This document shows positions 13,374-28,218 of a stretch of DNA of 64,000 bases, in pieces. Where the stretch lies: the NCBI GenBank assembly GCA_035578155.1, contig JAPWDM010000001.1:16966725-17030724 (forward strand), given 5' to 3'. The notes under the pieces were generated by a model that saw nothing but the letters and a program-made list of their open reading frames with translations, did not search any database and had not been told where the DNA came from. Positions within the stretch are counted from its first letter, which is position 1, and each line of letters starts with the position of its first letter. The translations under genes and the position numbers were made by a program. The DNA is from Brachynemurus nebulosus. Its lineage: Eukaryota; Arthropoda; Insecta; Neuroptera; Myrmeleontidae.

Positions 13374-14008
13374 CAGTAGCCGTCCAAGTTACTCACTTCC
13401 GAGATAGTCACACTTCGAGTGAAATAGACATACACATACGTCATCCACATACTATGTTTGCTCTTGTCTATACGCACATATGCGTCGCATCACAGTCACA
13501 TGTAATAGTTGCATACTCACGACATACATACCCCGTGTACCTGCCGTGTGGTACTTTGTGAGGTAGCTACCGTGTAATGTGTGTCGTGATACGTATGTAC
13601 GTATATTAGTCTAGAGTGAAGACACTGGTCCGCACAAACGAGACACACATTTTTTATAGTGGGCTCTAGTACACACTACGTCGTCAAAAGTATGGTGACA
13701 TCTTGACCCAGGGGGGTGCCCACACTTTTGACGCGGCAGTGTACCACAACATTAAGTACAGTACCCGCGTCAAATGTGACGTAATTATGACGTAAATGGC
13801 GAATTGCGCAAAAAAAGCTTATTTTGGTTTCAAATGTAGTGTACCTTTCTCTGTCTACTTTGACTTGAACATAATTTTTTATAATATTATTGTTGAAAAA
13901 ATTCCAATTTGTTATGTTAACTAAACATTTACCCCACCTCACGGACGTCTATGACTTCCAAGATAGTCACTAGAGGAACATTTGTGTGACTATCTTGGAC
14001 GGTTACTG
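13374..14008. mobile_element. MITE with CAGTARCCGTCCAAG ends and TA duplication
   Basis: The left end is CAGTAGCCGTCCAAG and the right end reads CAGTAACCGTCCAAG on the reverse strand. TA lies at 13,372-13,373 and 14,009-14,010. Internal copies of an AGATAGTCAC motif sit near both ends. TA duplication and CAGT ends suit the Tc1/mariner-pogo superfamily. The 88-codon minus-strand frame inside shows no transposase features. Confidence 0.65.
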
Positions 14009-14009
14009 T

Positions 14010-14169
14010 ATATCGTCAGCTTAGTATTGGTTTGTACCAAGTTTATTTTTAAAATTTTTTTTCTGATAGTGGTTTTGACTTCCTCAATAACCAAAACGAA
14101 CAAAACAACCATCTAAAAAACATTTTTAAAAAGTGGACTTGAAACAAACCAATACTTAGCTGACGATAT
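14010..14169. repeat. 160-bp foldback abutting the previous MITE
   Basis: ATATCGTCAGCTTAGTATTG at the left is the inverted counterpart of the right end at 14,131-14,169, giving arms of about 38 bp with few mismatches. It starts at the very base where the previous element's TA duplication ends. Confidence 0.75.
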
Positions 14170-14889
14170 GTAATAGATAAATTTTTTTAATATCCGATAA
14201 TAATCCTAAACGTGACCATCCACTAGGTTTGGTAGAGCGACACGGCGTGATGCTATCTACGGCACGGTTCATATGCTAGCGCCATACATATTGTTTTTAA
14301 GTTATTATGCATACAGTTCAATAGTGTCCAAATGTAATATGCAAATGTATTAGCATAACTTCAAAATTAATGACCAAGCAATCAAATTCATCTAATGTTA
14401 AATTATTCAATGGTAATCCTCAACATGAAATTTCTATTAAATATTTTAAACAGCTAATATTTTGTTTGCACAAATAACGGTTTTTTCTATTAATATCAAA
14501 TATAATATTGATAACCGAAATTAAAACTGCAGTGCAAGCTAATGAAATACTTTTATATCGGTACAATTACTGTTTGTTTTGGTATACCGAAGTGGGAAAC
14601 ACATTTCGAGAGCCATCAAATATTCCCAAACTTGATCTTCACCAACTGCCCTACCGACCATTGCAGCGTGGCTCTATAATCTCAAGAAATTTCGAGAGAT
14701 CTTCAAAGCGATTCTACGACGAGTCGCGCTAAGCCACTTAACCGATTTAGTGAACGTGCAGGCGGATGTATATTTTCACGGCTTATATGGTAATTTTAGG
14801 TAATATGCTGAAGCGACAAGTAATAAGACACGAACAGCCCATAAATTATCGAACTAATTTCGCTACCACAGAATAATCAGAAGCCAAGT
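14170..14889. other. No gene recognised
   Basis: One 74-codon frame at 14,508-14,732 has no recognised motif. Its last ~55 bp (CTCAAGAAATTTCGAGAGAT region) is distantly similar to 15,250-15,303, so this may be part of an old repeat. Confidence 0.4.
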
Positions 14890-15180
14890 TGCTATCTCTG
14901 CACTAGTGATACCAATGTAGACAAAAAATACCCTCTATTTCCCGCCACTATGTTGTGTAAGTACACACTGTATGTAGTGGTGTTAGTTTGATATTTGCAA
15001 CTGTGTCAGTTGAAACACACACAATTACAAAACACGTATTGTCGGACGGAGCAAGGTGGGGTCCAAGCTAACAATGGTCCAACAATACATAATAATGCGT
15101 TTTGCATTGAGTGACCGATACCGACTAACTAAATGTCTTAAGCGGTATCAAGCACACACTGGCACACTGCTATCCAGTTT
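14890..15180 (+). repeat. Dispersed repeat, copy 1 (others at 32.4 and 32.9 kb)
   Basis: It shares ACACACAATTACAAAACACG, the TAACAATGG / ACAATACATAA segment and the CGACTAACTAAATGTCTTAA region with 32,395-32,720 and, more weakly, with 32,870-33,140. It has no open frame or terminal repeats. Confidence 0.6.
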
Positions 15181-15723
15181 TCAACAAACACGCTTAGGGC
15201 TTGTTCGCTACCGTCTGCTAGGCCAGTAAAACGGCAAAAAAATTTCCTCTTCAAGAAATGTGAACATATCTTCAAAGCAGCTCTGTGTCGCACTACGTCG
15301 CTCAAAACAGAAATAAATTCAAAAAAACCCAATCCTTGAAAACAACACAAAAAGTTATGAATTTAAAATTCTTAAGCAATATAACAATTTCAAAAGAAAG
15401 CTTTCTAAAATATTACAATCACAAAATAAATAATGAAAAAAATGGTAGATTTTTGAATGTAGTATATATGTACCTATTTTAGTTCTTAAAGGTATTAACA
15501 CGTTTATGGTCATGAAGAATTATGACGAAATGATTAACTGATACACTGTTTTGACAACTGACACACCAACACCTAAACAAGTGTAGCTCGCTCTCTATCT
15601 AAGCAAATGAGCGCGAAGGTTCAACAGCGACCGCGAGTCGGCTGCACAATACATAATGCATTATAGATCACATCGGACTGCACGTGGTACAAAGTGATGT
15701 CTCAGTCAGTCAGATTTCACTTA

Positions 15724-16172
15724 GGCCCGATTTACATTAACGCTCCGCTCTCGGTACGATATCACTACGCTCCCGATTCGATACAATCTTGTTGTGTTCA
15801 CATAACAGTGCTAATATCATGCTGGTACCTATTCGTTCTCTGGTCACATTATAATGCCATCCTGGGTACACTCCCAGTTCGATACAAATATCTTTTCATA
15901 ACAACTGAATGCAAGCGGAGTGAAGTGGAATTAAAAAAGTGTTTACACTATAGGTACAAGCCATAACAAGTCTGATATCGCTCCGATAAAATATTACCTG
16001 AGTGGTACTGATATTGGAGTGACATTGGAGCGAGAGCGAACCGTGACTGATAACGGACCGATATCAGAGCGATGATGTGAATACACTCATTGTTTATTGT
16101 GTAAGAATATTTTATCGAACCGGGAGCGGAGTGATATCGTATCGAGAGCGGAGCGTTAATGTAAATCGGACC
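15724..16172. mobile_element. Harbinger-type MITE, 449 bp, TTA duplication
   Basis: The TIRs are about 60 bp. The left begins GGCCCGATTTACATTAACGC and the reverse complement of the right begins GGTCCGATTTACATTAACGC; both continue through a GCTCCGCTCTCG-like stretch. TTA occurs at 15,721-15,723 and 16,173-16,175. A three-base TTA duplication with GGCC ends is typical of PIF/Harbinger. No coding capacity. Confidence 0.8.
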
Positions 16173-16260
16173 TTAATGTCTTACAGCGTCAATAATCGTG
16201 AACCGGTTAAAATTGAATTTTAAACAATTCATACTATTAGAAGAATACAATGGCAATTAA

Positions 16261-17115
16261 TTTTTTGCACGATCGTGTATTTTCATGCATTTACCGAGGC
16301 TGTTGACAATACTGGTAAGGTACATTTCCCGAACGTTTGTTTATATCCATGGAAACCAAAAAATAACAGTGCGGTAAGTGAAATAGATGCGTGGTAAGTT
16401 AATAGGAGTGTGGTAAGTGAAACGGGCTCAAAAATGATTGTAATTATTTATTTATATTGAAATTAAAAGTACAATTTGAACAATTAGTAAAATAAATCGA
16501 TTAATATGAAAATTTTCACTAGTTTGCACATTATTATTATTATTGTTGGCATCAGTCTTCTTATTTTGTTGACATTTCAAAAGGTCGTTCAATCATTAAA
16601 ATTTTCTGTAGTTTTCATAATCTTCCCTTCATTTTATGAGAATAAATTTGCAGCCAAAATTAAAATTCTTCATCAATTTCATTATTTTCACTTATATTAT
16701 AGTTTAACAAACTATTTTTCTCAATTTTTTTTAATGGAAAATTCAAAAAAATATTCACAACAATTAAATATTGACACTTAATTTTTTATTTACAAATATA
16801 GTTGTCAGTTGTCACTACAAAGGTTCGTCTAGTTGCTAATATAAAAATTTATAATATTTATTCATGGCATTCTATGTCATAACATAGAAATATAAATTTC
16901 ACCTATATTATCTGAATTTTATTATTTATTTACTATATTTTTATTCTTTAATTATTTTAAATCGATCGTGCAAAAAATATTATACAATACACGATGCGTT
17001 AAGTGCCTTTACTGATCTCGAAAATTGCAAAAACTCGACCCTGCGGGTCTCGTTTTCGCAACATTTTCTCGATCAGTAAAAGCAACTTACCGAACTTATA
17101 TTGTAAAATACTATT
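16261..17115 (+). mobile_element. Copy A of an 860-bp palindrome-bearing repeat unit
   Basis: It opens TTTTTTGCACGATCGTG, has the inverted counterpart CGATCGTGCAAAAAATA near 16,963-16,980, and ends with a ~67-bp hairpin. Three GGTAAGT boxes lie about 20 bp apart at 16,373, 16,393 and 16,412. The same unit occurs at 18,356-19,215 and, inverted, at 19,216-20,063. A 91-codon frame starting MKIFTSLHIIIIIVGISLL is partly shared by all copies, but indels break it, so it is probably not a gene. Confidence 0.75.
17010..17080. repeat. Hairpin around CGACCCTGCGGGTCTCG
   Basis: ACTGATCTCGAAAATTGC and its inverted counterpart ending TTCTCGATCAGT flank a GACCC-TGC-GGGTC core. The hairpin is repeated in the two other copies of the unit (about 19,110-19,180 and 19,236-19,312). 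Confidence 0.8.
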
Positions 17116-18355
17116 CCCAGAAGCTAGCTTACAGTAACTGAAACTGTAATAGATGGCTGACATTAACTGCAAACAGATGATATACATTTAATTTGGTTAC
17201 AATAAATATTATGCACACTTTTCATTCACCGTGTCGTGTGTGTATGTATGTGGTGTGTATTATGTTAGCGACTTAGAAACATGAGCATGATTTATCGCAG
17301 ACACGTTAAATTCAAATAATTTGTTGATTACATTCCTCAGCCGTCAACTGTAACTAACTCTATGTCGTAAATCCACAAGTACACAAACAAAGATAATAAA
17401 TGTATGTGCATAATATAACATACCAAAAACCAACGTTAGACTTATCTATTACACATTAGGTATGTAGATATGAGCTAAGTATCTACATAAAATTTAATAT
17501 TATGAATGTTACAAAGTTATTTTAAAACATTACTTCTAAAATTAGACAAAAAAAAACTATGTAGATAGTTAATGAACTAACTGCACTTTAAATGTATGTT
17601 GCTATTTAGTATTCCATACCAAAATTAGTAAAGCAGAACACGTATGGAATTTCTTCAGTGTCCATCAGTCTGCCACAGGTGACCATCTCTGAAACTATTC
17701 AACGCAAAAATTTAAAACTTAGAAAAAAGTCTGGTAGTCCAATTACAGCCGTTAAGTTGTATTTTGATTCTAAGACTTCATTTCAAGAGGTAACCTAGGA
17801 AATAGGAAACAAAATTTTGAAGAGAGTTATATAGCACAGAGGTCCCTAAGTGACTTGAAACTGTTCTTTTGTTTTTTTTTGTTCTGTTTCTTTTTTTCTT
17901 TTTTTTTTTTTTGACTCGTCAGTTATCTCTTCGGGAAGAATAGAGAAACAAGAGAAAATTACCACTGTGCCGAATAGGATTTTTTTTGTTCGATACTTAT
18001 ATTTTGGGAAGAAATTTTTGAAAAATCCGGCTTTTGGTGCCAAAGAAGGCCGCCAGAAATGGTTAGCTTAAGGGCGCCGCGAGCTTAAAATGTTTGAGAA
18101 CCCCTAGTGTAAAGAGGCAAAGAAATTCAAAAAATATACCTATATAACGTATTTTTATTCCATTCTTGAGAATGAGGTATAGACTGATTACTGAACGAAA
18201 ATTATCAGAGAAAAGTCTTCCAACAAAAAATATTTCCCACGATATAAATGGCGGCTCTCTAACCTTGACTGGTGATCGGTGAATATGTACGAACAATTTC
18301 CGGCACTCCCACTATATGCTAAACATTATTGCTTTTGTTATAAAACGTAATAGTA
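17116..18355. other. Spacer with a possible hAT-like remnant at 17,836-18,112
   Basis: CACAGAGGTCCCTAAGTGAC at 17,836 and the reverse complement of the end near 18,112, CACTAGGGGTTCTCAAAC, resemble hAT termini. No 8-bp duplication was found, so this is weak. Nothing else is recognisable here. Confidence 0.35.
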
Positions 18356-20063
18356 TTTTTTGCACGATCGTGTATTTTCATGCATTTACCGAGGCTGTTG
18401 ACAATGCTGGTAAGTTACATTTCCCGAACGTTTGTTTATATCCATGGAAACCAAAAAATAACAGTGCGGTAAGTGAAATAGATGCGTGGTAAGTAAATAG
18501 GAGTGTGGTAAGTTAAATTAGCTCAAAAATGATTGTATTTATTTATTTATATTGAAATTAAAAGTACAATTTGAACAATTAGGAAAATAAATCCATTAAT
18601 AATATGAAAATTTTCACTAGTTTGCACATTATTATTATTATTGTTGGCATCAGTCTTCTTATTTTATTGACATTTCAAAAGGTCGTTCAATCATTAAGAT
18701 TTTCTGTGGCTTTCATAATCTTCCTTTCATTTTACGACAATAAATTTGCAGTCAAAAATAAGATATGCTTCATCAATTTCATTATTCTCACTAATAATAT
18801 AGTTTAACAAACTATTTTCCTCAATTTTTTTTAATAGAAAATTCAAAAAAAAAAATATTCACGCCAGTGAAATATTGACACTTAATTTTTTATTTACAAA
18901 TATAGTTGTCAATTGTCACTACAAAGATTCATATTAGTTGTTATGAATATTTATAATATTTATTCATGGCATTCTATGTCATACCATAGAAATATAAATT
19001 TTATCTATATTATCTGAATTTTATTTTTTATTTAACACATTTTTAATCTTTAATTATTTTAAATCGATCGTGCAAAAAATATTATACAATACACGATGCG
19101 TTAAGTGCATTTACTGATCTCGAAAATTGCAAAAACTCGACCCTGCGGGTCTCGTTTTCGCAACATTTTCTCGATCAGTAAAAGCAACTTACCGAACTTA
19201 TATTGTAAAATACTATTACAATATAAGTTCGGTAAGTTGCTTTTACTGATCGAGAAAACGTTACGAAAACGAGACCCGCAGGGTCGAGTTTTTGGAATTT
19301 TCGAGATCAGTAAAGGTACTTAACGCATCGTGTATTGTATACTATTTTTTTCACGATTGATTTAAAATAATTAAAGAATAAAAAGATATTAAATAAAAAA
19401 TAAAATTCGGATAATATAAGTGAAATTTATATTTCTATGTTATGACATAGAATGCCATGAATAAATATATAAATATTTATAGAACTCAATACGAATCTCT
19501 GAAGTGACAATTGACAATACTAACTATATTTGTAAATAAAAAATCAAGTGTCAATATTTCATTGGCGTGAATATTTTTTTGAATTTTCTATTAAAAAAAT
19601 TGAGGAAAATAGTTTGTTAAACTATAATATTAGTGAGAATAATGAAATTGATGAAACATTTTAATTTTGGCTGCAAATTTATTCTCGTAAAATGAAAGGA
19701 AGATTATGAAAACCACAGAAAATTTTAATGATTGAACGTTCTTTTGAAATGTCAATAAAATATGAAGACTAATGCCAACAATAATAATAATAATGTGCAA
19801 ACTAGTGAAAATTTTCATATTAATCGATTTATTTTCCTAATTGTTCAAATTGTACTTTTAATTTCAATATAAATAAATAATTACAATTACTTTGAGCTAA
19901 TTGCACTTACCACACTCCTATTCACTTACCACGCATCTATTTCACTTACCGCACTGTTATTTTTTGGTTTCCATGGATATAAACAAACGTTTGGGAAATG
20001 TAACTTACCAGCATTGTCAACAGCATCGGTAAATGCATGAAAATACACGATCGTGCAAAAAAT
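18356..20063. mobile_element. 1.7-kb head-to-head palindrome of the 860-bp unit (copies B and C)
   Basis: Copy B (18,356-19,215) and copy C (about 19,216-20,063) are inverted and meet at ATTGTAA-aatacta-TTACAAT near 19,209-19,215. Both outer ends read TTTTTTGCACGATCGTG outward to inward. Arms stay alignable over ~850 bp with scattered substitutions and small indels. Copy A stops at the base where the palindrome centre begins, so the dimer may be the full element and A a half-element. Confidence 0.8.
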
Positions 20064-20064
20064 A

Positions 20065-21185
20065 ATTTTTAATCTTTTATAGAAATATTAGTTTTACTAC
20101 TATTTCTATTTTATTTTCATATGTACTATATGTATGTAATTATGCTGTATATGTATTTCAGAACTGACGTGTATACATATTTAAGGCAGCTAATTTTTTG
20201 GATAAGTCAATGCGAAACAATGTAAGGATCTTGGGCCTTATTTTTATTTTGTTCTAGATTAGAAAGATAATATTTATCTTTCTTGCGGGACCCTCCCGCG
20301 GAATTCGGGACGGTTGGCCATCTTATAGTCAACTAGCCCAAAATGCCATATAGCCCAATTCTGTTAAGGCTTATTTGATTCACTATTTGATTATTTAAAC
20401 AATGTACGATCGATGTATCGATTGATCGATTTACTCAAAATATTTTGTAAGGCACATATTACGTTATAAAAATTTCATTCATTTAAAATATATGTCTTTA
20501 ATTGTTTATCAACTATTTTGAAAAATAAAATTCCTTTAATAAATTTTAATTTTTATTGTTAGAAAGTATATAAATGACTCAAATTTTTTAGAAAACCCAT
20601 TATATAAATTTTAATTCCCAAATATTTTAAAAATTCATAGATAGAGTTTAAAAACATGTAAATTCATTTCTTGTAACTACATAATACTTATAAGAAAACA
20701 ATTTATTTCTATAAATATTCTTGAGAGTTAAATTAGTAGTTGGTTATTCATCCTGATATAAAATAAATTACAAAGTTAATTTACGTTAAAACAAATATTT
20801 ATTCTGATATGAATAAAATTAATAAAGAAATTATACAGTTAATTTATTTCATATATAAATTCTAATATTTGTTTTCCTTACACACATAAATATTAATTGT
20901 TTTCGAATTTATATGTAAGTGAAGATGTAATAAAATGTAAAACGTTTATAAATTTACATTTCTGAAACTGTGTTGCAATCAAAATCGATAAATGGAAGTT
21001 AAAGCCGTCAAAAATTTTAAATGAAAATTCGCTATGTTATACAGGATGCTGCAACAGCGTATTTTATACATGATCAGTGGCAATTTTAGCAGGTATGCCG
21101 GGTAGACTCAGGCCTGCCCCCAAAAAAAAAAAAAAAAAAAAAATGAAAGAAGCAAGAAGAAAATGTTTAGGGCCCCAAAGTGCAT
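20065..21185. other. No gene recognised; end module near 21,030-21,056
   Basis: AT-rich, with a poly(A) run at 21,121-21,143. AAAATTCGCTATGTTATACA followed by GGATGCTGCAACAGCGTATT is a diverged copy of the shared end module of the TA-microsatellite family. Confidence 0.5.
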
Positions 21186-21189
21186 TAAT

Positions 21190-21690
21190 CCGCTCTGTTG
21201 ACACTTTATATTTAAAGACACTTTATGTCAAATGTTTAAAAACAATTGTTTAACTCTGAGTAGATTTCTTTTAGCCTGGAATCATTTCCGCCATTGATTG
21301 GAATGCCATAAGGTCGTGTAATATGAAATGTCGTTTTCCGACTACTTGGTCGACCATTTAATTCAGACAAATATTGTTACTTTTTTAAGCATTCGAGAAA
21401 TGTTTAAAAGCAATTCTTTAACTTCTAACTTCCCTGTAGTTTGGAATCATTTTCACCATTATCTGGAATAATATTAAGTCGTGTAACATGATGAAATGTC
21501 GTTTTCCGACCAATTGGCCGACCATCTAATTCAGACAAATATCGACATCAAGGAAAGCATCAGGAAAATATTTAAAAGTAATTCTTTAATTTTAAATACA
21601 ATTTTTGTAGCCCGGAATTATTTCCACCATTGTCTGTATGAGTAATATTATTATTAGGTTCAGGGTCAGATCATCGCATAGGAAAATTAG
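21190..21690 (+). repeat. Three imperfect tandem units of about 165-171 bp
   Basis: GGAATCATTTCCGCCATTG-like landmarks recur at about 21,279, 21,445 and 21,616. Each is followed by a GACCATYTAATTCAGACAAATAT-like segment in the first two units. Divergence is high. A related GGGCCCCAAAGTG block occurs at both 21,168 and 23,583. Confidence 0.6.
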
Positions 21691-22559
21691 ACAAATAGCT
21701 AGCGCCCGATATTTTAAAGGGTCTAGTCAAACTATCTATTTTGAATACTTGAATCAATATTTCTATATCTAAGTAGCTATACAAACGAGGGAATTTTGGA
21801 CGGCCCAACTTATTTTGTATATTAATTTTTTGAAAAATACATTTTTTCTAGATGGAAACTGTAAACCGTTACTGCATCTAACTGGCCACTCAAAATAACC
21901 CGGTTTCGAAATATATTTTTCATAAAAAATGACACTTAAAATGTAAAATTCTCAGTCTTCTGGCATGTCACCTCTTCAAAGTAAAACATAGCAGACTAAA
22001 TAATTATTTTTTCTGAATATATAAAAAAAATTTACACTATGCAGTAGTAATCCATAAATTGGTACTTTTTTATTGTATAAATAATTTTTGAATTTTTTTA
22101 TATTTTCTTTAAGAAATATTCTATTGAATTTTGTCCCCCAAATTTTCGTCATTCTCCTATCAAACCAAAACACTTAAAAAATATAAAAAATTTATATTCC
22201 GTCATAGTAATTAATTGAAATATAATAAATAAAATAATGTACATGTTTTACTTAATCTGAGGTTGTATAAATTAATTCAGTTAACGTTGTAAGCGAGATC
22301 CTTGGTCACACAGTCAATTTCTCAGTATCCTGGTCAGCATTTTCGTGATAAATACTGTGGATATAAGAAATTTTTCCGCTGTATGAGTTGTAAATACATA
22401 TGCTGTAATGTAATAGAGGACCTGTTTTTCTTTTTCTTTTTTTTTATAAAACGTTTTAAGAATATTTAAAGAATTCTCAATCTCCTGGTCTCAGTCCCCT
22501 GTCAGCTAAAAAAACGGGATTAAAGTTAAATAATGTAAATAAATTAGGTAAATATCATT

Positions 22560-23240
22560 AGAATACTGTCGTAAATGACTCCGTATATTTTTAATAAAAA
22601 ATAAATTCCCATTTCTTTTTTTTTGTATCATATATACTACATAATTAATAAGTAATATATACTATATAAATAATATATATTTATATAGTAATATATACTA
22701 TATAAATAACTACTGATACATACGAGTATACTAATAATATATAATATATATTAAACTGTCGTAAATGACTTCAAATATTTTTTAATAAATAATAAATTCA
22801 CAATTTTTTATTTACTTTTTTTTATTTATTTTATTTTTAATTTATTTTTATTTTTTTTTTTTTTTTTTTGTAATACATATATACACTATATAACTACTAA
22901 TATATAGGTATATTACTAATGTAATATATAATATATATTAAACAAATAATAAATTTTTTAATAATTAACAATTTAATAATAAAAATAATAAATATTGGTT
23001 TTTATTTTTATCTTTTAAATTGTTTTTTATTTTTTTAAATTTTTTTTTATTTATTTATTTTTATTTTTATTTTTTTTTTTTTTTTTTTTTGTAATATATT
23101 TATACACTATATAACTACTAATCTAATATATAATATATATTAAGCAAATAATAATTTTTTTAATATTTAAGAATTTAATAATAAAAATAATAAATATTGT
23201 TTAATAATAAAAATTAATAAATTGTTTAATAGTTTAATAA
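22560..23240 (+). repeat. AT-rich tandem repeat, units of about 190-205 bp
   Basis: AACTGTCGTAAATGACT recurs at about 22,562 and 22,752. CACTATATAACTACTAAT plus AATATATAATATATATTAA recurs twice more after T-rich stretches. No coding signal. Confidence 0.65.
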
Positions 23241-24744
23241 ATTGTGCTTAATAATAAAAATGAATATAAGAAATTCTCTTGTGTTAATTTTAGTTTTTTA
23301 CTCCTTTTTTTACTTTCCTGGATATATCTTTTTTTATAATGGCCATAAAATTTATAATTTATAATTTTTGACTGGCCACTTTGAAATAGTGCGAAAAATG
23401 TCGTGCCGGAATTAAGTCCATTTTCATCCTTCATTTGTATAAGTACCCATCTATTTTGAATATTAATTTGCTTTAATTTCTCACATTATTTAGTTTTGTT
23501 TGTTGTTTTATAATTTGTGTGCATGTCTTACATACATGTCTTGTAAGGACGGGAGGGGGCCTGGTAACAAGAAAATATCTAGGGCCCCAAAGTGGGTTAA
23601 TCCATTCCTGTTATACATAAACTCACTTAAGTGATATGTGATTACCTGAAATGGCTTGTAGATGTTGCTAAAAACTACATTTTGTTCAGTTTATGCAATA
23701 AAAAAATGCCCGCACCTTCAAGAAAAATGATTAACATAAATTATATGTTTACAATACAGAAAGATTCAGGCCTACCCAAAATAAAAATCCTAGAATCACC
23801 CCTGTACATGATCAAGGAAATTTCCTAATATTTATTAGAATTTAAATTAAAATAATTTAATGGTATTTATTGCACAGAATGGAAGAGAAAATTTCCAAGA
23901 TAAATATTATTTTTTTATAACAAAATTGTCCCTTAATAAAAATACAGAATTTTTAAAATGATTTTCCTACTGCACTATATTTATGAAATATGCTGGCAGA
24001 TATGATGGACTAAAAATATTAACAAACAATTGAGTAATCGTAATCGTAAATTTAATATTAATAATAAAATTAATCAGATTCAGTGGCGTTCTTCCATAAA
24101 TTTTATTTTCAATATAACAGTACAAGTTGTTAACGACCTTGAACATATCTATTTTACTGAAAATTAATAGAAAATCGTTTTAAGAGGTAATTATAATCGT
24201 AAGATTTATTTTATTACTTCATAATTAACTAACACGTGTATGAAATGTTAGATGAATACATAAACGAATACAAACGTTAAAGCCATAAAAATATTATATT
24301 TAATTCTTTGCAAAAAAAAAATTATGTCCGTAGTTATTGCCAAAAGTAATAAAATAAAATTTCTCTCTTTTAATTATCGATATTTTTTTAAATGGGACGT
24401 TGTTGTGAAAAATATCCTTTGATCAATCAGTATAAAAATTTTTTAATGTCTAATTGTAAGTATTATCATTTATAAATTGGCGGTCGATCGCTGAATTAGC
24501 CAGATCATGAGATCCTGCCATAGAAACGGTAGTTTTTTAATCTGCAAAATACTCTAAATATACATATATTTGACATTTTATTGCTTAAGGGCACGGTATG
24601 GTATTAAAATAATTTTTTTTTTGCATTTTTTTTATTATTTTAACTGAATGCATAATATCTCAAGAATATTGTCTCAAAATTTCAAGTTGATTGGAGCAAA
24701 ATTGACGAAGTTATAAGCATTTTTGTTGTTACCTGGCAGATGTT

Positions 24745-26653
<1,909 letters not shown>

Positions 26654-26659
26654 GTACAT

Positions 26660-28212
26660 TATATGAGCCGTTTATTATGAAAGTGGGCCAAGTCCACTTT
26701 TGAAAAAAATGGGGATAATGGTAGTTATAGATAAAACTTAGTATGATCTTTTCATTTATCAACAATTTATAGTCAAAAAAATTCAGAAGCCTAATATTTG
26801 AAAGATTGAAGTTTTAGCTCTTAACAGTATTGTAAATATGTTTATTTTGATAGTGGTGCAAGTCCATCTTACAAGTAAAATTTCCGAGACTGGACCTATT
26901 GATTTTGATGAAACTTAGATATGTTGTAGAACACTAAAAAATAAGTAACACTTGTTTTTTTATCTGCGGAAAAGCGGTTTGAAGGGGTGAAATCATCCTT
27001 CAAAAATTGGGGTGAAAATTTAATTTTTCAAATATCTCGAAAACGGTAAGAAATAGAAACAAGCATTTCTTAAATAAATTGGCGAGATTGCTCTTTTTTT
27101 ATAAAGCTATCTATTGATATGTAATTTGTTTACATTACATCAACAGGGGTAGTTTAGGGCTAAAATTTGAGGCGTTAATTTTTACAAAAGAGGTAAAAAA
27201 TAAAATATAATAAAGTTTTATTTACAAATTTCAAGTGTACGTAAAAAAATCTAATCGACCTGTTTTTACTCAATTTCCTAATATTAAATCCAGGGGTAGT
27301 TAACTGCGGGGGTGACTGTGTCGACATAATCGTACTATTTGAGTAATTAAAAACTTCTTCAAGGAAAATAGTTTTAAGATGGTCTCTCACAATAAATGTA
27401 GACTAAAATCAAATTTGCTCTGAAAAGAGATTTTATTTAACAAATCAATATAAATTAACAAACTGATAGAGAATTACAATAAAATTTTAGTTACCTGAAA
27501 AGAGAAATCGATTTTCAAAGTCACTTTCTTTTTCTATTTTAAATAAAATTAAAATTCTCAGAAATATTAAATAAATCAAACATAGAAACTTTAATCATAA
27601 AATATGTTACAAGCGTATAGAGTATAACAACTACTTTATAGTTGTTATACCCAACGCGCCTAATTCAAACATCCAATATGCATAAACATCAACAGTGTAA
27701 TTTAGAAATGCTTGTTTCTACGCATTTCCAAATTATATAGTTTAAAACAATTAGAATAAATTTTCAAAATTAATTTTAAGCAACTCTGCAAAGGGGGTGA
27801 GTCACCTTTTTAAAGTACATACTTATTTTCAAACACTCATTTCTACTGCTAAGGCACTGGCAGGGGGTAATAATGTCATAGTACGTGTTTCTAAAGTTGA
27901 ACTGTGGTATGAAAAGTTTTTATTTTTAAATGATAAAACTCAAATATTATCCTTTTAAATTAACGAATACAATAATTCATTAATTTTGAAAGTGGGGCAA
28001 GTCCATTTAGTTATAATAAAACCTGCTATTTTTTTGGCCAGCGTTATAAACACTATTGGATCATAAACTTGCATTATCTAAGACCACAAAATACAAAAAG
28101 TATGTCTATTAACAATTACCAATATTTTTAAATTTATTGAAACGCAAACCCTTAAATATCTCGCAATAGCAAAATATGGACTTGCCCCACTTTCAAAATC
28201 AACGGCTCATAT
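26660..28212. mobile_element. Unclassified DNA transposon, 1,553 bp, ~40-bp TIRs, GTACAT duplication
   Basis: The left end TATATGAGCCGTTTATTATG continues AAAGTGGGCCAAGTCCA. The right end, reverse complemented, is ATATGAGCCGTTGATTTTGA, continuing AAGTGGGGCAAGTCCA. GTACAT occurs at 26,654-26,659 and 28,213-28,218. Extra copies of the GTGGNGCAAGTCCAT box occur inside, near 26,855 and 27,990. No transposase is readable. The duplication length and ends do not let me name a superfamily. Confidence 0.7.
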
Positions 28213-28218
28213 GTACAT

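Noticed and set aside
16506..16781. 91-codon frame starting MKIFTSLHIIIII, shared by three repeat copies, resembling a signal peptide
   Set aside because: Conservation follows from the repeat unit itself; copies have indels and different lengths (91, 67, 62 codons), and there is no sign of protein-level constraint.
17836..18112. A complete hAT element
   Set aside because: The ends are only partly similar and no 8-bp target duplication flanks them.
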